A program made the translations under genes and the position numbers. A DNA stretch of 64,000 nt from Boswellia sacra (Eukaryota; Streptophyta; Magnoliopsida; Sapindales; Burseraceae), in NCBI GenBank assembly GCA_013180625.2, contig SNVD02010073.1, forward strand, positions 62,001 to 126,000, written 5' to 3'. Under the pieces are notes generated by a model. That model was not told the origin of the DNA. It saw nothing but the letters and a program-made list of their open reading frames with translations, and made no database searches. Positions 50,387 through 61,316 of this stretch are shown here, piece after piece (the first letter of the stretch is position 1; each line of letters opens with the position of its first letter).

Positions 50387-51036
50387 ATATATATATATAT
50401 ATATATGTTTATGTGGTAGAATTTAAATAATAATAGTAATAGTAACCAAGGCCCACATTCATTCATTCAACGCCAAACTTTTAGCATTCAAAGCTTCTTA
50501 GTTACTTACACCCACATATTGAACCATTGATCGCTAGACTCCAAGCCAAACCTTTCACTTAGCCTGTGATGCTCATGCATGCCATGTGCACCTTCGCGTA
50601 AAGAAGACACTTTGCCTTCCCTTTGTAATTAAAAATATATGAATTAATATATTCTTTCTTAAATCTCTAATTACAAAATCAATTAATAAAGAAATGGGAT
50701 GCTTGAGTTTAGCCGGCATAGCCCCATTAAATGTTCACAAAAAAAGTTAGGTTCCAAATTTCTTACTCATCCTTCGCACAATTGCTGGGCGTCATCTTGC
50801 CGTCTGTTTTAAGCACATGTTAAGATTTTCAAAATAATAAAAAGCAAATATAATTTTAATTTTTTTAATTAATGATTTTTTCTTTCTTAAAGGTAAATTT
50901 GATAATTATAGTTTATATATGTTTAGTCTATTTCTATCATATAAAACCATTAGATTATGGTAATTATATAAATGACTCAAATTAAAGAGTTCATTAAAAA
51001 ATGATTGACTTTTGAAATATTCAAATGATATAAATA

Positions 51037-51550
51037 GAGGTGGCAATTTTTGACATGAAAAAAAAGATACGAAATTAGCGGATTAGTATTGACACGATTA
51101 ATAATTAGGTCGTATTAGTGCTAGGATACTCGATACGATTAATAAATGTATCAAAAGTGTGTTTAGGGTGTTCAATAACTCAAGACATTCAATGACATGA
51201 ATAATTAAACATATATTATCAAGTATAAATAATTACGAAATAAATTAACCTATTTAATAGTATATTTAAATTATTTTTATATTAATAATTGTTCATATTA
51301 GTGGATAAATTTAATTAATATAAATACATAAAATATGATTCGTTAAGCATAGAGCTAATGTAATACAGTTACAACAAGCTTAGTAAACGGTTAACACGTA
51401 TTAAATGGGCGATATGTTTATTAAATAGACCCTTGCTTCGAGTCTTAATATGAGTAATTAAATAGATCTTATCCGTGTTAGCCAAAATTTTACTATTTTA
51501 TCTCCTAATACGACATGAACATGACATGCAAATACGAATTATCACCCCCA
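51037..51550. mobile_element. MITE-like element, GGTGGCAATT family, copy 1
   Basis: The left end GAGGTGGCAATTTTTGACATG and the right end read on minus (GGGGGTGATAATTCGTATTT, then GACATGTTCATG-like words) are inverted copies. The interior is AT-rich and non-coding. The same family occurs at 60036-60521. Confidence 0.65.
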
Positions 51551-52082
51551 CCAATAACTCATTCAGCACTTCACGTTTGTCGAATGATGTTGAACACCGT
51601 TAGATATTTTGTGAGGTATGGTCTATTATCGAGCAATAGTCTGATAGAATCATATTATCTGAATTTTTAAGAACAGGTCAATTTTTTAATTTGGGTCCAT
51701 TTTCACTTATATTTTAGGTATTAAAAATGAATAAAAAATATTAAATATCAATCATTTAATAATATTATATGTTGTCACATGGTATAAATTGATTAAAGTG
51801 TTTGAATGTAAAACCTGAACTTTTAAGGATGAGAGGTTAGAATTAATTTTGTTAGGAATCGTGAACAAAGGGGAAGAAATGAAGAACCATTAAATGGTTA
51901 GAGGTTGTAAAATTAAATGAAAAAGGAAGAGATTGAAAAAACAATATAATAGAAGATTTACAAAAATCCACTTTGGCCTTTTAAAGATTTTTAGTCCATA
52001 ACAGATGAAAATCGCCCAAGTGAATACATGCTGAATTCCTTATCTTGTGAAGCACAGAGAAGAGAAAAACTCAACTCACTCC

Positions 52083-53246
52083 ATGTCTGAAAATCCCAAG
52101 TCCAAGTCCCCCAAGGTAGAGGTATCCCAACACCAACACCAGCACCAGCAACAGTACCAGCAACCTTTACTACCAGGAATTCCTGACCACATAGCCCATC
52201 TCTGCCTCTCCAATCTCCACCCTTCCATCCTCTATGGCGTCTGCCGCTCATGGCGTCGCCTCATCTACTCCCCTTCCTTCCCTCCCTTCCTCTCCTTGTA
52301 CACTCTCTTCTCTTCCAAATCCAACTCCATCCATTTCTATGCCTTCGATCCCATCTCCTCCAAGTGGGAATCTCTCCCTCCTCCCCCGCCTGACCCCGCT
52401 CTCCACCTCCTCCTCCACCACCCTTCTTTTCTATCCCGAAAACTACCCATCCAATCCGTTTCCGTATCTGGTAAACTCGTCCTCCTCGCTGCCACCACCC
52501 ACAATCTCTGCCCGGCCCTCACGCGTCCCTTGATCTTCAACCCCATTTCCCGGAATTGGATCTTCGGGCCCCCGCTTGTCACCCCGCGCCGCTGGTGTGC
52601 TGCGGGTTGCCTACGGGACGTCGTCTACGTGGCTAGCGGCATCGGATCGCAATTCTCCGCTGACGTGGCGAGGTCGATGGAGAAGTGGGAGTTGCAGAAT
52701 ATAGAGGCCGTTACAGATACGAGTTTTCATAAAGGGTGGAGATGGGAGAAGATGAAAGCGCTCAAAAATGGGAGATTCAGCAGAGATGCTATTGAGGCTG
52801 TTGGGTGGAGAGGGAAGCTTTGCATGGTGAATGTGAAGGGCGACGCTGCCAAAGAAGGGGTTGTCTACGACGTTCATAAGGACACGTGGGAGAGTATGCC
52901 GGAGGGGATGATAAAGGGGTGGAGAGGGCCGGCGGCGGCCATGGATGAGGAGGTGATGTACATGGTGGATGAGACAGATGGCACATTGAAAATGTATGAT
53001 CAAGAAATCGACGGCTGGGCGGAGATCATCAAGTCTGATTTGCTTATAGGAGCACAGCAGATTGCTGCTGGTGGTGGAAGAGTGTGCGTCGTCTGTGACG
53101 GTGCCGAGGGTGGGATTGTGGTTGTGGATGTGGCGGCGGTGGCGCCTAGGCTGTGGTTGGTGGATACACCACCAGGGTTTGAAGCTTTAACGGTTCATAT
53201 CCTACCAAGAATGAGCTGGCAGGCTCCCAATTCTCCATTTATTTAA
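52083..53246 (+). CDS. F-box/kelch-repeat protein (SKIP25/KUF1-like)
   Basis: Intronless 387-aa F-box protein, the substrate-recognition subunit of an SCF (SKP1-cullin-F-box) ubiquitin ligase. After a His/Gln-rich leader (HQHQHQQQYQQ, residues 17-27), the F-box spans about 29-70 (LLPGIPDHIAHLCLSNL ... GVCRSWRRLI). The rest is kelch-like: NPISRNWIFGPPLVTPRRWC, YVASGIGSQ, VYDVHKDTWESMPEGM and YDQEIDGWAEI, repeated motifs of about 50 residues that would form a partial beta-propeller. The start is ATG 52083, since the only in-frame upstream extension lacks an ATG. Coding sequence is GC-rich against AT-rich flanks. Synteny with Arabidopsis At1g31350 (KUF1, karrikin-response F-box; from memory) suggests orthology, but the substrate cannot be read from the sequence. 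Confidence 0.92.
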   Translation: MSENPKSKSPKVEVSQHQHQHQQQYQQPLLPGIPDHIAHLCLSNLHPSILYGVCRSWRRLIYSPSFPPFLSLYTLFSSKSNSIHFYAFDPISSKWESLPPPPPDPALHLLLHHPSFLSRKLPIQSVSVSGKLVLLAATTHNLCPALTRPLIFNPISRNWIFGPPLVTPRRWCAAGCLRDVVYVASGIGSQFSADVARSMEKWELQNIEAVTDTSFHKGWRWEKMKALKNGRFSRDAIEAVGWRGKLCMVNVKGDAAKEGVVYDVHKDTWESMPEGMIKGWRGPAAAMDEEVMYMVDETDGTLKMYDQEIDGWAEIIKSDLLIGAQQIAAGGGRVCVVCDGAEGGIVVVDVAAVAPRLWLVDTPPGFEALTVHILPRMSWQAPNSPFI

Positions 53247-56026
53247 TTCTTATAAATTTTTTCCATTATCTTGGGAATTCTTAAATTTTCAATTAGAATT
53301 TAGGAATTTATGATTAAATTTGTTGTGAAATATTTGTAACATTGTATACTGTGGATGAAATGAAAGATGACAAACAAAAACAAAGGATATTTCAATTTAT
53401 AATAATCTTTTAGATTTTTTTCTAATTTTTGCACAATGTTATACTTGTAATTAATTTTTACAGTTAATTTTTTATAATATGAGTTGAAAAAATTTTATTA
53501 AAAAGATAAAAAATAAAAAATTATATTATATAATATAATAACTATATTTTTTACAATATTTTATCAACTCAATCCCGTAAAAAGGTAAAGACTTGATTTA
53601 GTTAAAGAATGGTTTGGAAACAGGATATCACGCAGAATTATTCTTAATTTTTTAATTTAAAAATTTTGATAATTATGTTGTGGGTTTGAAAGTGAAAATT
53701 TGCCGATTGCGTGCACAGAACATTGATGTCGATCTATGATCAATTTGAAAGGTCAAGAAACGCGGGCATTTATGATATATCATAAATTCACCACATATTG
53801 AACGTAATAGTCCAGAGGCTCAATATCTCGTGAGAAACTATTGATTCTGCGTACGATGCACGCGTAGCATTGTATAATTACACTGTATTATAATGGATAA
53901 TATTATATTAAATTATATTATTTAAAAAAATAATATAAATTATATATTAGGTTTGATTTATTATTATATTAAATAAATATTAATTAATGTTGTGGTTGAT
54001 AAAAGATTGAATAAGATTAAATTAATTTTTTATATTATATTAAAATAATTTATAAAGTAAATTTATTTTAATAAGCATGTAAATAAGATTATATTTATTT
54101 TTAAAATACATTTTACTGAAATGAAAATAATATCAAATATCAAATTAAAATGCAAACTATATTGAAATAAAAAAAACTTGGACAGAATAAATCATGTGAA
54201 AAAAAAAATATTCTCAACTTTTTAGCAATTTGGCTTTATACTGCGATTCTTAATTTTTCTCATCATTTTTCTCCCATTTTCTTTTTCTTCTTTTCTTCTT
54301 TTGTTTCTGTCAATCCTCTCACCTTGACTATTTTTCTTCTTATCCTTTCATTTCCATGTCAAGATAAAACCAACTCTGCTTAATCACATCCCAAATGCTC
54401 TAAATCTCTACTATCATCCCATATCTCGTTAGTGAGCTGAGAGAGGTAATAATAAACCTTACATCTGCCTTTTGAGAGAGATTTTTCTTATATTTGAAAA
54501 TATGTTAGTTTTGTGACTGAATAAAATACAAAAAAATTTGCCTAAAATAAAAATCAATGAGCAAAGTGATACTTGAGTTCTCCAGAGAAAATTCTTCAAA
54601 GTTCTTGAGATTTTTGCAGAAAATAGATGTTGATTCGATAAGGCAGAGAGAGAGAGATGGAAGTGAAGCAGGATAAGACAGAGAGATGATAAGGTAGAGA
54701 GAGAAGGGGAGTGAAGCTGGATGAGGCAGAGAGACACAGATCACGATGACAACGAGTCGTCTTAGGGATTTCAAGCGGGGAGAGAGAACAATTTAGCGGG
54801 AGTTTTTGAGAGGATACAAGTTATGTGAACAGTGTTTATTCTGCCTTAACTCGAGGTGCCCCCGAATAACATATCCTCTCCTTAACGCGTTATTTTACAG
54901 TCCTATCCTCGGTTGGTTTCCAATCAAATAATCCAAACTAGCCTGCCAAACACGCTCTGAGTCTACTTAAAAGGCAAGGCAACCTACTCTAGGTGCCACT
55001 AGTGACTAGCCCTGTCTAACTTGGAAAATTAGGGAAAACTCCTCGTATTTATTACACTAGAGTATTTCTACGTTTATAATCAAATTCTACAATCAACCCT
55101 TTATAATACCAGTTAATACGAGTTGTTAAAAATTTAATAAATAAGTTAAAAACAAAAATAAATAAAAAATTACTATAGATTAAAATGACAATTTTATCCC
55201 CAGTAAAAATTTTTGCGGAATAAACAAAATTGTTGAAACATATGTTACCACCCCACCCTTACTGTTTATTTCCGTTTCCTGATAGTAGTTTAACTGTGTG
55301 CTGATTCGATGTATTTTCAACGTGTGAAATTATAATAAAAAGGTATGGTATGATTTAACACAACACAATATAAAAACAAGAAGTTAGCCGTAATCTTAGA
55401 CGTTTGAAGCCATTATCTAAAAGTGCATTAGTTTGAACTAATTTAGGAAACATTTATTTGACTAGCAACTTGGGGACAAATTTTAGTGCATATACTTGTC
55501 TCATGCTTGGGATATAGAATTCATGTTTGAATTGGCAGTTTGATGATGGAGAGAGGGGGAGAAAGCATGCTTGATTCGTTACCATAAATGGGATTTGCAA
55601 GATAATAGCGTTGGCATATGATGCAATGAAAAACAAATTATCTTTCGCAATATAAAGAATTGAAGAAACGATTACTTATTGAAGCACATCACGAAAGTAC
55701 CGAATATTCTTGGATGTTCGTACACTGGAAGTAATTAACTTCAAGACTTGGAAATGAACCCTGCATGCCTGGCTTGGCTACTAACAGTGCATTTGTGAAC
55801 AAGTACTTTTGTCTCCAAGAATTGTAACAGTTACGACCGTAAACGTGACTCTGAGCAAACACTACGTAAATATGAAACCAAGCACCACTACTGCAAATAC
55901 AATAGACAATGCTTGGATAGAGGACAAGCTAGGTTTTTATTATTCATGATAGAATAGATAATACATATATGCCAAACCCAACAAAACGCAGCAGCAAGCT
56001 CATGGGCATAATAAGAACAAGAGCAT
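53247..56026. other. Intergenic between the F-box and ankyrin genes
   Basis: 2.8 kb, AT-rich, no gene supported. About 54640-54745 is a purine-rich imperfect repeat (GAAGTGAAGC(A/T)GGAT and GGCAGAGAGA words twice). The end near 54960 (CCAAACACGCTCTGAG) looks like a MITE terminus, but its partner was not found. Confidence 0.45.
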
Positions 56027-57877
56027 TCAGCTCTCGGAGCTACAAGAGGTCTCAACTGTTGATAGGTTCTCTCTGTGAAGATGCTCCCTCACCTCATATG
56101 CCCATTCAAGACCAGGGCAGTAATGAAGGGGCGGATTGAATCTGCTATCATTGATGTCATCTGGCAAAAAAGCTCCATTCTCTATGAGGAATTTAACAGC
56201 TTCCTTCTTTCTCTCTTTGGTTGCTGTGTGCAGTGGGGTCCCTGGGTTTAATGACACAAAGGCAAGATTGATAATCAGCAGTTGAGTCAGTAGTAGCATA
56301 TAAAATTAATAATTCCATATTAGAGTGAGGAACTGTTAATTATTTCCTATTTATAGGCGATGAATATACTTACAGCCACAAGCACCCCTGGTCCTGGCAT
56401 CAATGTCAGCACCTCGCTCAAGCAATTCATCCATGACTTCGAGGTGGCCACCCTGAGCAGCAAGGTGAAGTGGGGTCACCCCTTTTGATTTGGGACCCAA
56501 CGCAGCCACATTCACATCCATTCCTTGATTAAGAAGTTGCTTCACCTATTGCAGACAATTTTTAAATCAGCAACCATAACCCAAAGTAAATTTTTTATCA
56601 CGGTATAAACAATAAACAGCAGGAAGCATCTCAGCCGTTATAAAAACCAAAGAATCTATTATTTCAAGTACATGGCAACAGTACAGTACAACAAGAAAAA
56701 CAAATATGAGAGGGAAACATATACATAGAAAACAAGATCCAAATCAGGAACTAATCTGAATAAACCCTGCAGCAGCTACAATTACAGAACACTAAGATAA
56801 ATGTCACACTTGCTGTGTTGTACCATAAGTTTGAAAAATTAGCAAAACCCTTTTAATCATCAGTTTTGTTGCTATAACTGACCTTAACATCATCCCACCC
56901 AGAACATAAATAATAAAACACTTATCTGATAGAAGGAAAACGAAAGAAGAAAATCAAACTTATCTTTCCACTCCATCATGTGATTGAAAGAAGAGCAAAA
57001 ATAACCTAGAGTGGAAGTATTTAATTTCCTTACTCTCTTTCCATTTCCATCTCCATTTTCTGGGATAAGGATTTGGCAATTTCAGTGAATTTTGAAGAAA
57101 CATTGATTCTTCCCAAAGCTTTCCCTCAAACCAAAAAATTGAAGTATGCTTTGCTTTCGTATCCTTCTATATTTTAGAGTTCTAACTAGCAATTGCAAAG
57201 CATTGCCATAACTTCAGTAGAAGCAGAAGTCCAGTAACACCTTATAAGTTAATTATGATAATATTTCATTTATCAGCAAAAAATAGACATACCCTGAGAT
57301 GTTAATTAGCTGTGAACAATATGATATCACCCAAAAGAAATGATATAAGCCATAAGCTATAAATACTCTTCCAATGCTAAAAATTTCACCAAATTTGGGT
57401 CAGTTCTAAATTCCAATACAAATAACACAAGCGCCCACCGAACAAACAAGCAATAACAACAATACACAACCAAGAGCAAGCCGAGACTAAACCATTAGAA
57501 CAAACAGACCAAAACAAATTGTAAGATAATACAAATTTTACAGACAAATATTTGAAGCCAATGGGATGATAACCACCTACGAATTATTCATCCATGATTT
57601 TCCAATAAGTTACTTCTTTATTACAAAAGAAATACACATTCTAAATAATAATAATAATAATAACAATAATTTGCGTCAACTGTTATAGAAACATAAATAG
57701 ATAAAATCAGGAAGAACAAAACTTTACCAATTTGAGATCGCCTTTACGGGCACTGATATGAAGGGGAGTCCAACCCCTATCGTCCCTGTCTACCACAGAC
57801 CTAAAGAAGCGCTTTCTAGACAATTTACGCTGCAAACAAAACGGACCCAATTGCTCTTGGGGCATACCTTCAATCAT
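56027..57877 (-). CDS. Ankyrin-repeat protein, phytochrome-interacting (PIA1/PIA2-like)
   Basis: Small ankyrin protein. Exons 57877-57728, 56545-56374 and 56241-56027 (TTG|GTAAAG, GGCT|GTAAGT) total 537 nt, 178 aa, stop TGA at 56029-56027. Three ankyrin repeats with canonical TPLH cores lie at about residues 38, 72 and 109 (GWTPLHISARKGDL, GVTPLHLAAQGGHLEVM, WTPLHTATKERKKEAV). The Trp of the third repeat is built across the last splice junction. The tail RFNPPLHYCPGLEWAYEV is specific to the plant PIA-type proteins, which bind phytochrome A in Arabidopsis and are about 175 aa. Start: ATG 57877 or the in-frame ATG 57865 four codons on (MPQEQLG). Phytochrome binding here is inferred from family only. 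The first intron is 1.2 kb. Confidence 0.92.
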
Positions 57878-59039
57878 TCTTGCTTTCTTTCTTTCTTTCT
57901 TTCTCAACCAAACAAGAAGCAGAAACCCAGAAAACTGACGATTGTTTTTGTTTTTGTTTTTGTTCGTAATCGAAAACAAAACAATTCGAAAATCAGCAAT
58001 TTTACATGATAAGAGGAAGAGATAAATTAGCGAGAAAGCATGGAGTGATTGGCAATGCAATAAGGAGAGAAAGGATTGAGACCGGGACCCAGAACGCGAA
58101 GATTTTGACGAACGCCGACAGTGGTAATAGCAGATGATGATGATATAAACATAGTAATGGATGAGAAACCCTAAAATTCAAACAGAAAGAGGGGTTTTTT
58201 CTTTTTTTTTGGTTTATGTGGATTTTTGAAGAGGAAACGAGGGAGAGAGTATAATTAGACAAATCCTGGGTTGATCTGGAGACAATCGGGAGGAAACATT
58301 AAAGAAACCTGCTTTTTGCCCTAACCTGAGAAGGAGCAAGACACTGCAACGCAAAGGAATGGAGGAAGCGGATTTGGAATTCTGGTCCCAAACAAAAGAA
58401 GAGAATTTTGGAATGCTTGTAACTTATTAGGCTTTCCGTGGCCCTTTATATAAAACAGTTTCATAAATTATCATCTCCATATTTTTATTTTTTTTTATTT
58501 TTTAAATACGCGCTTGATATTTTTCTTTTTAAGTGCCTAAAGATATAAAAATTAGAAAAAATAATTTTATTTTTAAATTTTAGATTTAGAAGACTTTTTT
58601 TTAAATGTTTCCAGTATGTATTTTAATATTTCAATAACTGTGTTTTCCATAATTTTTTATTTATTTTTTATATTAAGATTTTATTCTCTTTTACATTGTA
58701 ATTTTTTTAAAAGCAAAAAATCAATTAAGAATGATCATAAATCGTAATAATAAAATTTCTGTGCTTCGGGTTTCTATTAATATAGCTATACTGAAAGTCT
58801 GCCCTCAAGAGCTTTATTTGTCAGTTTTTTTTTTTAATGGAAAATCCTCACTATAGCTATAGTTTGGTAAACTTCAATCATTATTCTTTAAAATTGCTTT
58901 TTCACTATAATATTACATATAAATAGACGAGTTTGATCATTTAATTCATAAAAAATACTAACTAAATCAATTATAAATTTTGGTGGGCAAAATTAATGCA
59001 AGCCTTAGGATTTGGGTGGCATGAACGCATATTGACATG

Positions 59040-59995
59040 TTGATGTTCCTGCATATGTGGCTGTGTTAGGATGTCCATGTTACGGTCATACCCTAGAGTG
59101 GGTAGATTGTCAAGGCATTTTGTTGATAGTAGTGGCCGCTAGGTGCAAATGGGCAGTCAACTCAAGACAATGGAAATGAGGGAGATGTACGTAAAAGCCA
59201 AGGTCTTGAAGGTCACCAATTCCCCTCCTCTCTACCATATGCAAGGGAAATAAGCTAAGTCGTTGGAGATCTCATATTGTCCATCTCCTTCATAGGTCTT
59301 TAGGAAGAACCTTGGGCTATATAAACCACAAGGGACACTTGGTACCATACATAGGGCATAATGTGGGTAAAGGTAGATCATTTCCTATGAGAGATTGCCC
59401 ATTGGGGCAATGTTTGTAGTGTAGGTCATATGAGGAGAATAAAATCCAAGTACTAGAGGATGGACTCAACCTCTCCCTTGCTTAAGTCTACCAATTGGCA
59501 ATTGCCAAATAGAGTGACAGTGATGATCTCTATTCCCTAGGCTTCCTCAAAAGGTGACACATTGCAAGTCCTATGTCAAACCACTTCCAAAGGTATGCCG
59601 TAACTAACATCAATTAGCTGCCATTCATTGGTCCCATTAGCTCCCATTCATAGGTCTTTAGGAAGAACCTTGGGCTATATAAACCTTGTCTCACATATTC
59701 AAAATTATACAAACTTCTCTCTTTCTACTTCTTTCCTGGATTCTTCCATTTGAGAGATTCTCTTTAGGGGTTTCAAATAGACTAGAATTATATTAGATTT
59801 GGCTGTTAGAGAGTTAACTCTAGCATTTATCGCTGACTTCATTGATAGTAGCTTTGGTTTTACAAGCCTAAGTCCTCAATTGTCAACCATTTGACTGTTA
59901 TCCTATCCCAGAAGAGACTAGTCCTACTCTGCATGACGGTCTGCCCTTGCCTAGCATTCTACTTGCAAGATCTCCCCGGAAAACCCTCCTCGTTC
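59040..59995 (+). repeat. Probable LTR fragment with internal 37-bp direct repeat
   Basis: A 37-bp block (CATAGGTCTTTAGGAAGAAC ... GGGCTATATAAACC) occurs identically at 59291-59327 and 59649-59685. The second copy ends in a TATA-like GGGCTATATAAACC followed by CT-rich DNA, as in an LTR promoter and leader. A possible LTR start is TGTTAGGATGTCCATGTTAC near 59062. No internal element domains flank it, so it may be a solo or broken LTR. Confidence 0.4.
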
Positions 59996-60035
59996 GTCCC
60001 ATTGTGAAAGACTTGTTGTTGATGTTAATTTTAGG

Positions 60036-60521
60036 TAGGGGTGGCAATTCGTGTAATGCGTGTCGACCCGTTTCATTATTCATGTCAAGATATGAAACAC
60101 AGATTCAACACAGTTATCAAACGTGTTACGCAAATATCGTAATCGTGTCATACTTAATTTATATAATTTACTTAATTGTTTAATCTAATTATACATAATA
60201 TATTATATTCTATATATTTATATCAATTAAAATTAATTTTAGAATATAAATAATTGTTTGTATAAAAAATTATTAAAATCATCATAATTTACTATTATGT
60301 AAATTAATTCACTTTATAATATAAAATTTTCAGTTTTATAATATATATATTGTAAGTAGATAAAAATTTATATTATTAAATAAGCTTGCATATTAAGGAT
60401 TGATAAGATATATTTAACTATTTATGTCACTGAATGGGTTAGCATCTATTCAAACTCATTTATTAATAGTATATCGTGTTCATATCGTGTTCGCGTATTA
60501 TGACCCAAATTGTCACCCCTA
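60036..60521. mobile_element. MITE-like element, GGTGGCAATT family, copy 2
   Basis: Starts TAGGGGTGGCAATTCGTG and ends with the inverted form CCCAAATTGTCACCCCTA. Both arms continue with GTGTC/CGTGTT words. Flanks ATTTTAG (left) and TTTTTAG (right) may be a target duplication of 6-8 bp, as hAT-type elements make. Non-coding interior. Confidence 0.65.
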
Positions 60522-61316
60522 TTTTTAGATATCAGTAGCTCCAAATCTTTATATAGCAAGTTATATTGTAGGGAGAATCATATGTTTAATTTTTCAAGGT
60601 TTGACTAGATTGTCTCTATATTTGTTGTCCTCTCGATGAATTCAATTTATTAATTTGAATAACTACCATTTTTTTAATCCTTCCAAAATGTGAATAACTT
60701 ACTTAAATATTATTATTATTTTCTATTTGTTAAAAATACAAAATATTATTTTTACTAAGAATAGTTATACACATCTCATAATTTAGTTTAAACTCATATA
60801 TTACAAATAACAACATTATATTACATGAATTTAAAATTATCACATCATTCATTATATCAATAATCCATTACAATCATTAATTAAATAAAATATCGTTTGA
60901 GATATAAAATTTGGATTATTTTTACGTGAAAATGTAGCAAAAGAGAAAATCCAATTTTTGTCATTTTATAAATTTTTATGAATTTATTTATTTACGTAAA
61001 TTAATAAGGAATTACATTTTTTATTTTTATTTTTTTACGAGGCAGTTTTAATCATAATTTTAAGACTATTATCAAACTTCTAAAATCATACACTACCAAT
61101 GTCAAGCTTATAGAAAGAAAAAGGGTTAATTCAATTGAATGCAATTTCTGATGAGTAATGATTCCTTGAACAATTTATTATATCTTTGCCGCGCCTGAAC
61201 AGTTGGTGCAATGCAAACCCTACCACTACACATCAATAACATTGACACTTTTTCGAGACCGGAAATCAAACAATCTGGTTAGTCTCCGGCCTCAGAATCA
61301 GAAGCCAAATAACGAA

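Larger units (their letters stand above)
45177..52082. other. Gene-poor AT-rich intergenic region (6.9 kb)
   Basis: No gene could be supported. It contains an (AT)18 run at 45711-45746, an (AAT)n run at 45943-45964, AT-rich blocks with recurring TATTTATAATTTTTATACA-type words at 46680-47190, a slightly GC-richer patch at 47280-47620 with no domain, a MITE-like relic at 49895-50386, a (TA)n run near 50385-50407 and a MITE at 51037-51550. Confidence 0.5.
57878..61316. other. Intergenic between divergent ankyrin and RecQ genes
   Basis: 3.4 kb holding both promoters. The (CTTT)n run at about 57884-57905 lies in the ankyrin leader. Positions 58430-58990 are AT-rich. An LTR-like segment and a MITE (60036-60521) fill the middle. 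No gene was found; open frames here are short. Confidence 0.5.

Noticed and set aside
52234..52533. Pro/Ser-rich open frame inside the F-box gene
   Set aside because: Shadow frame of the GC-rich F-box coding sequence.
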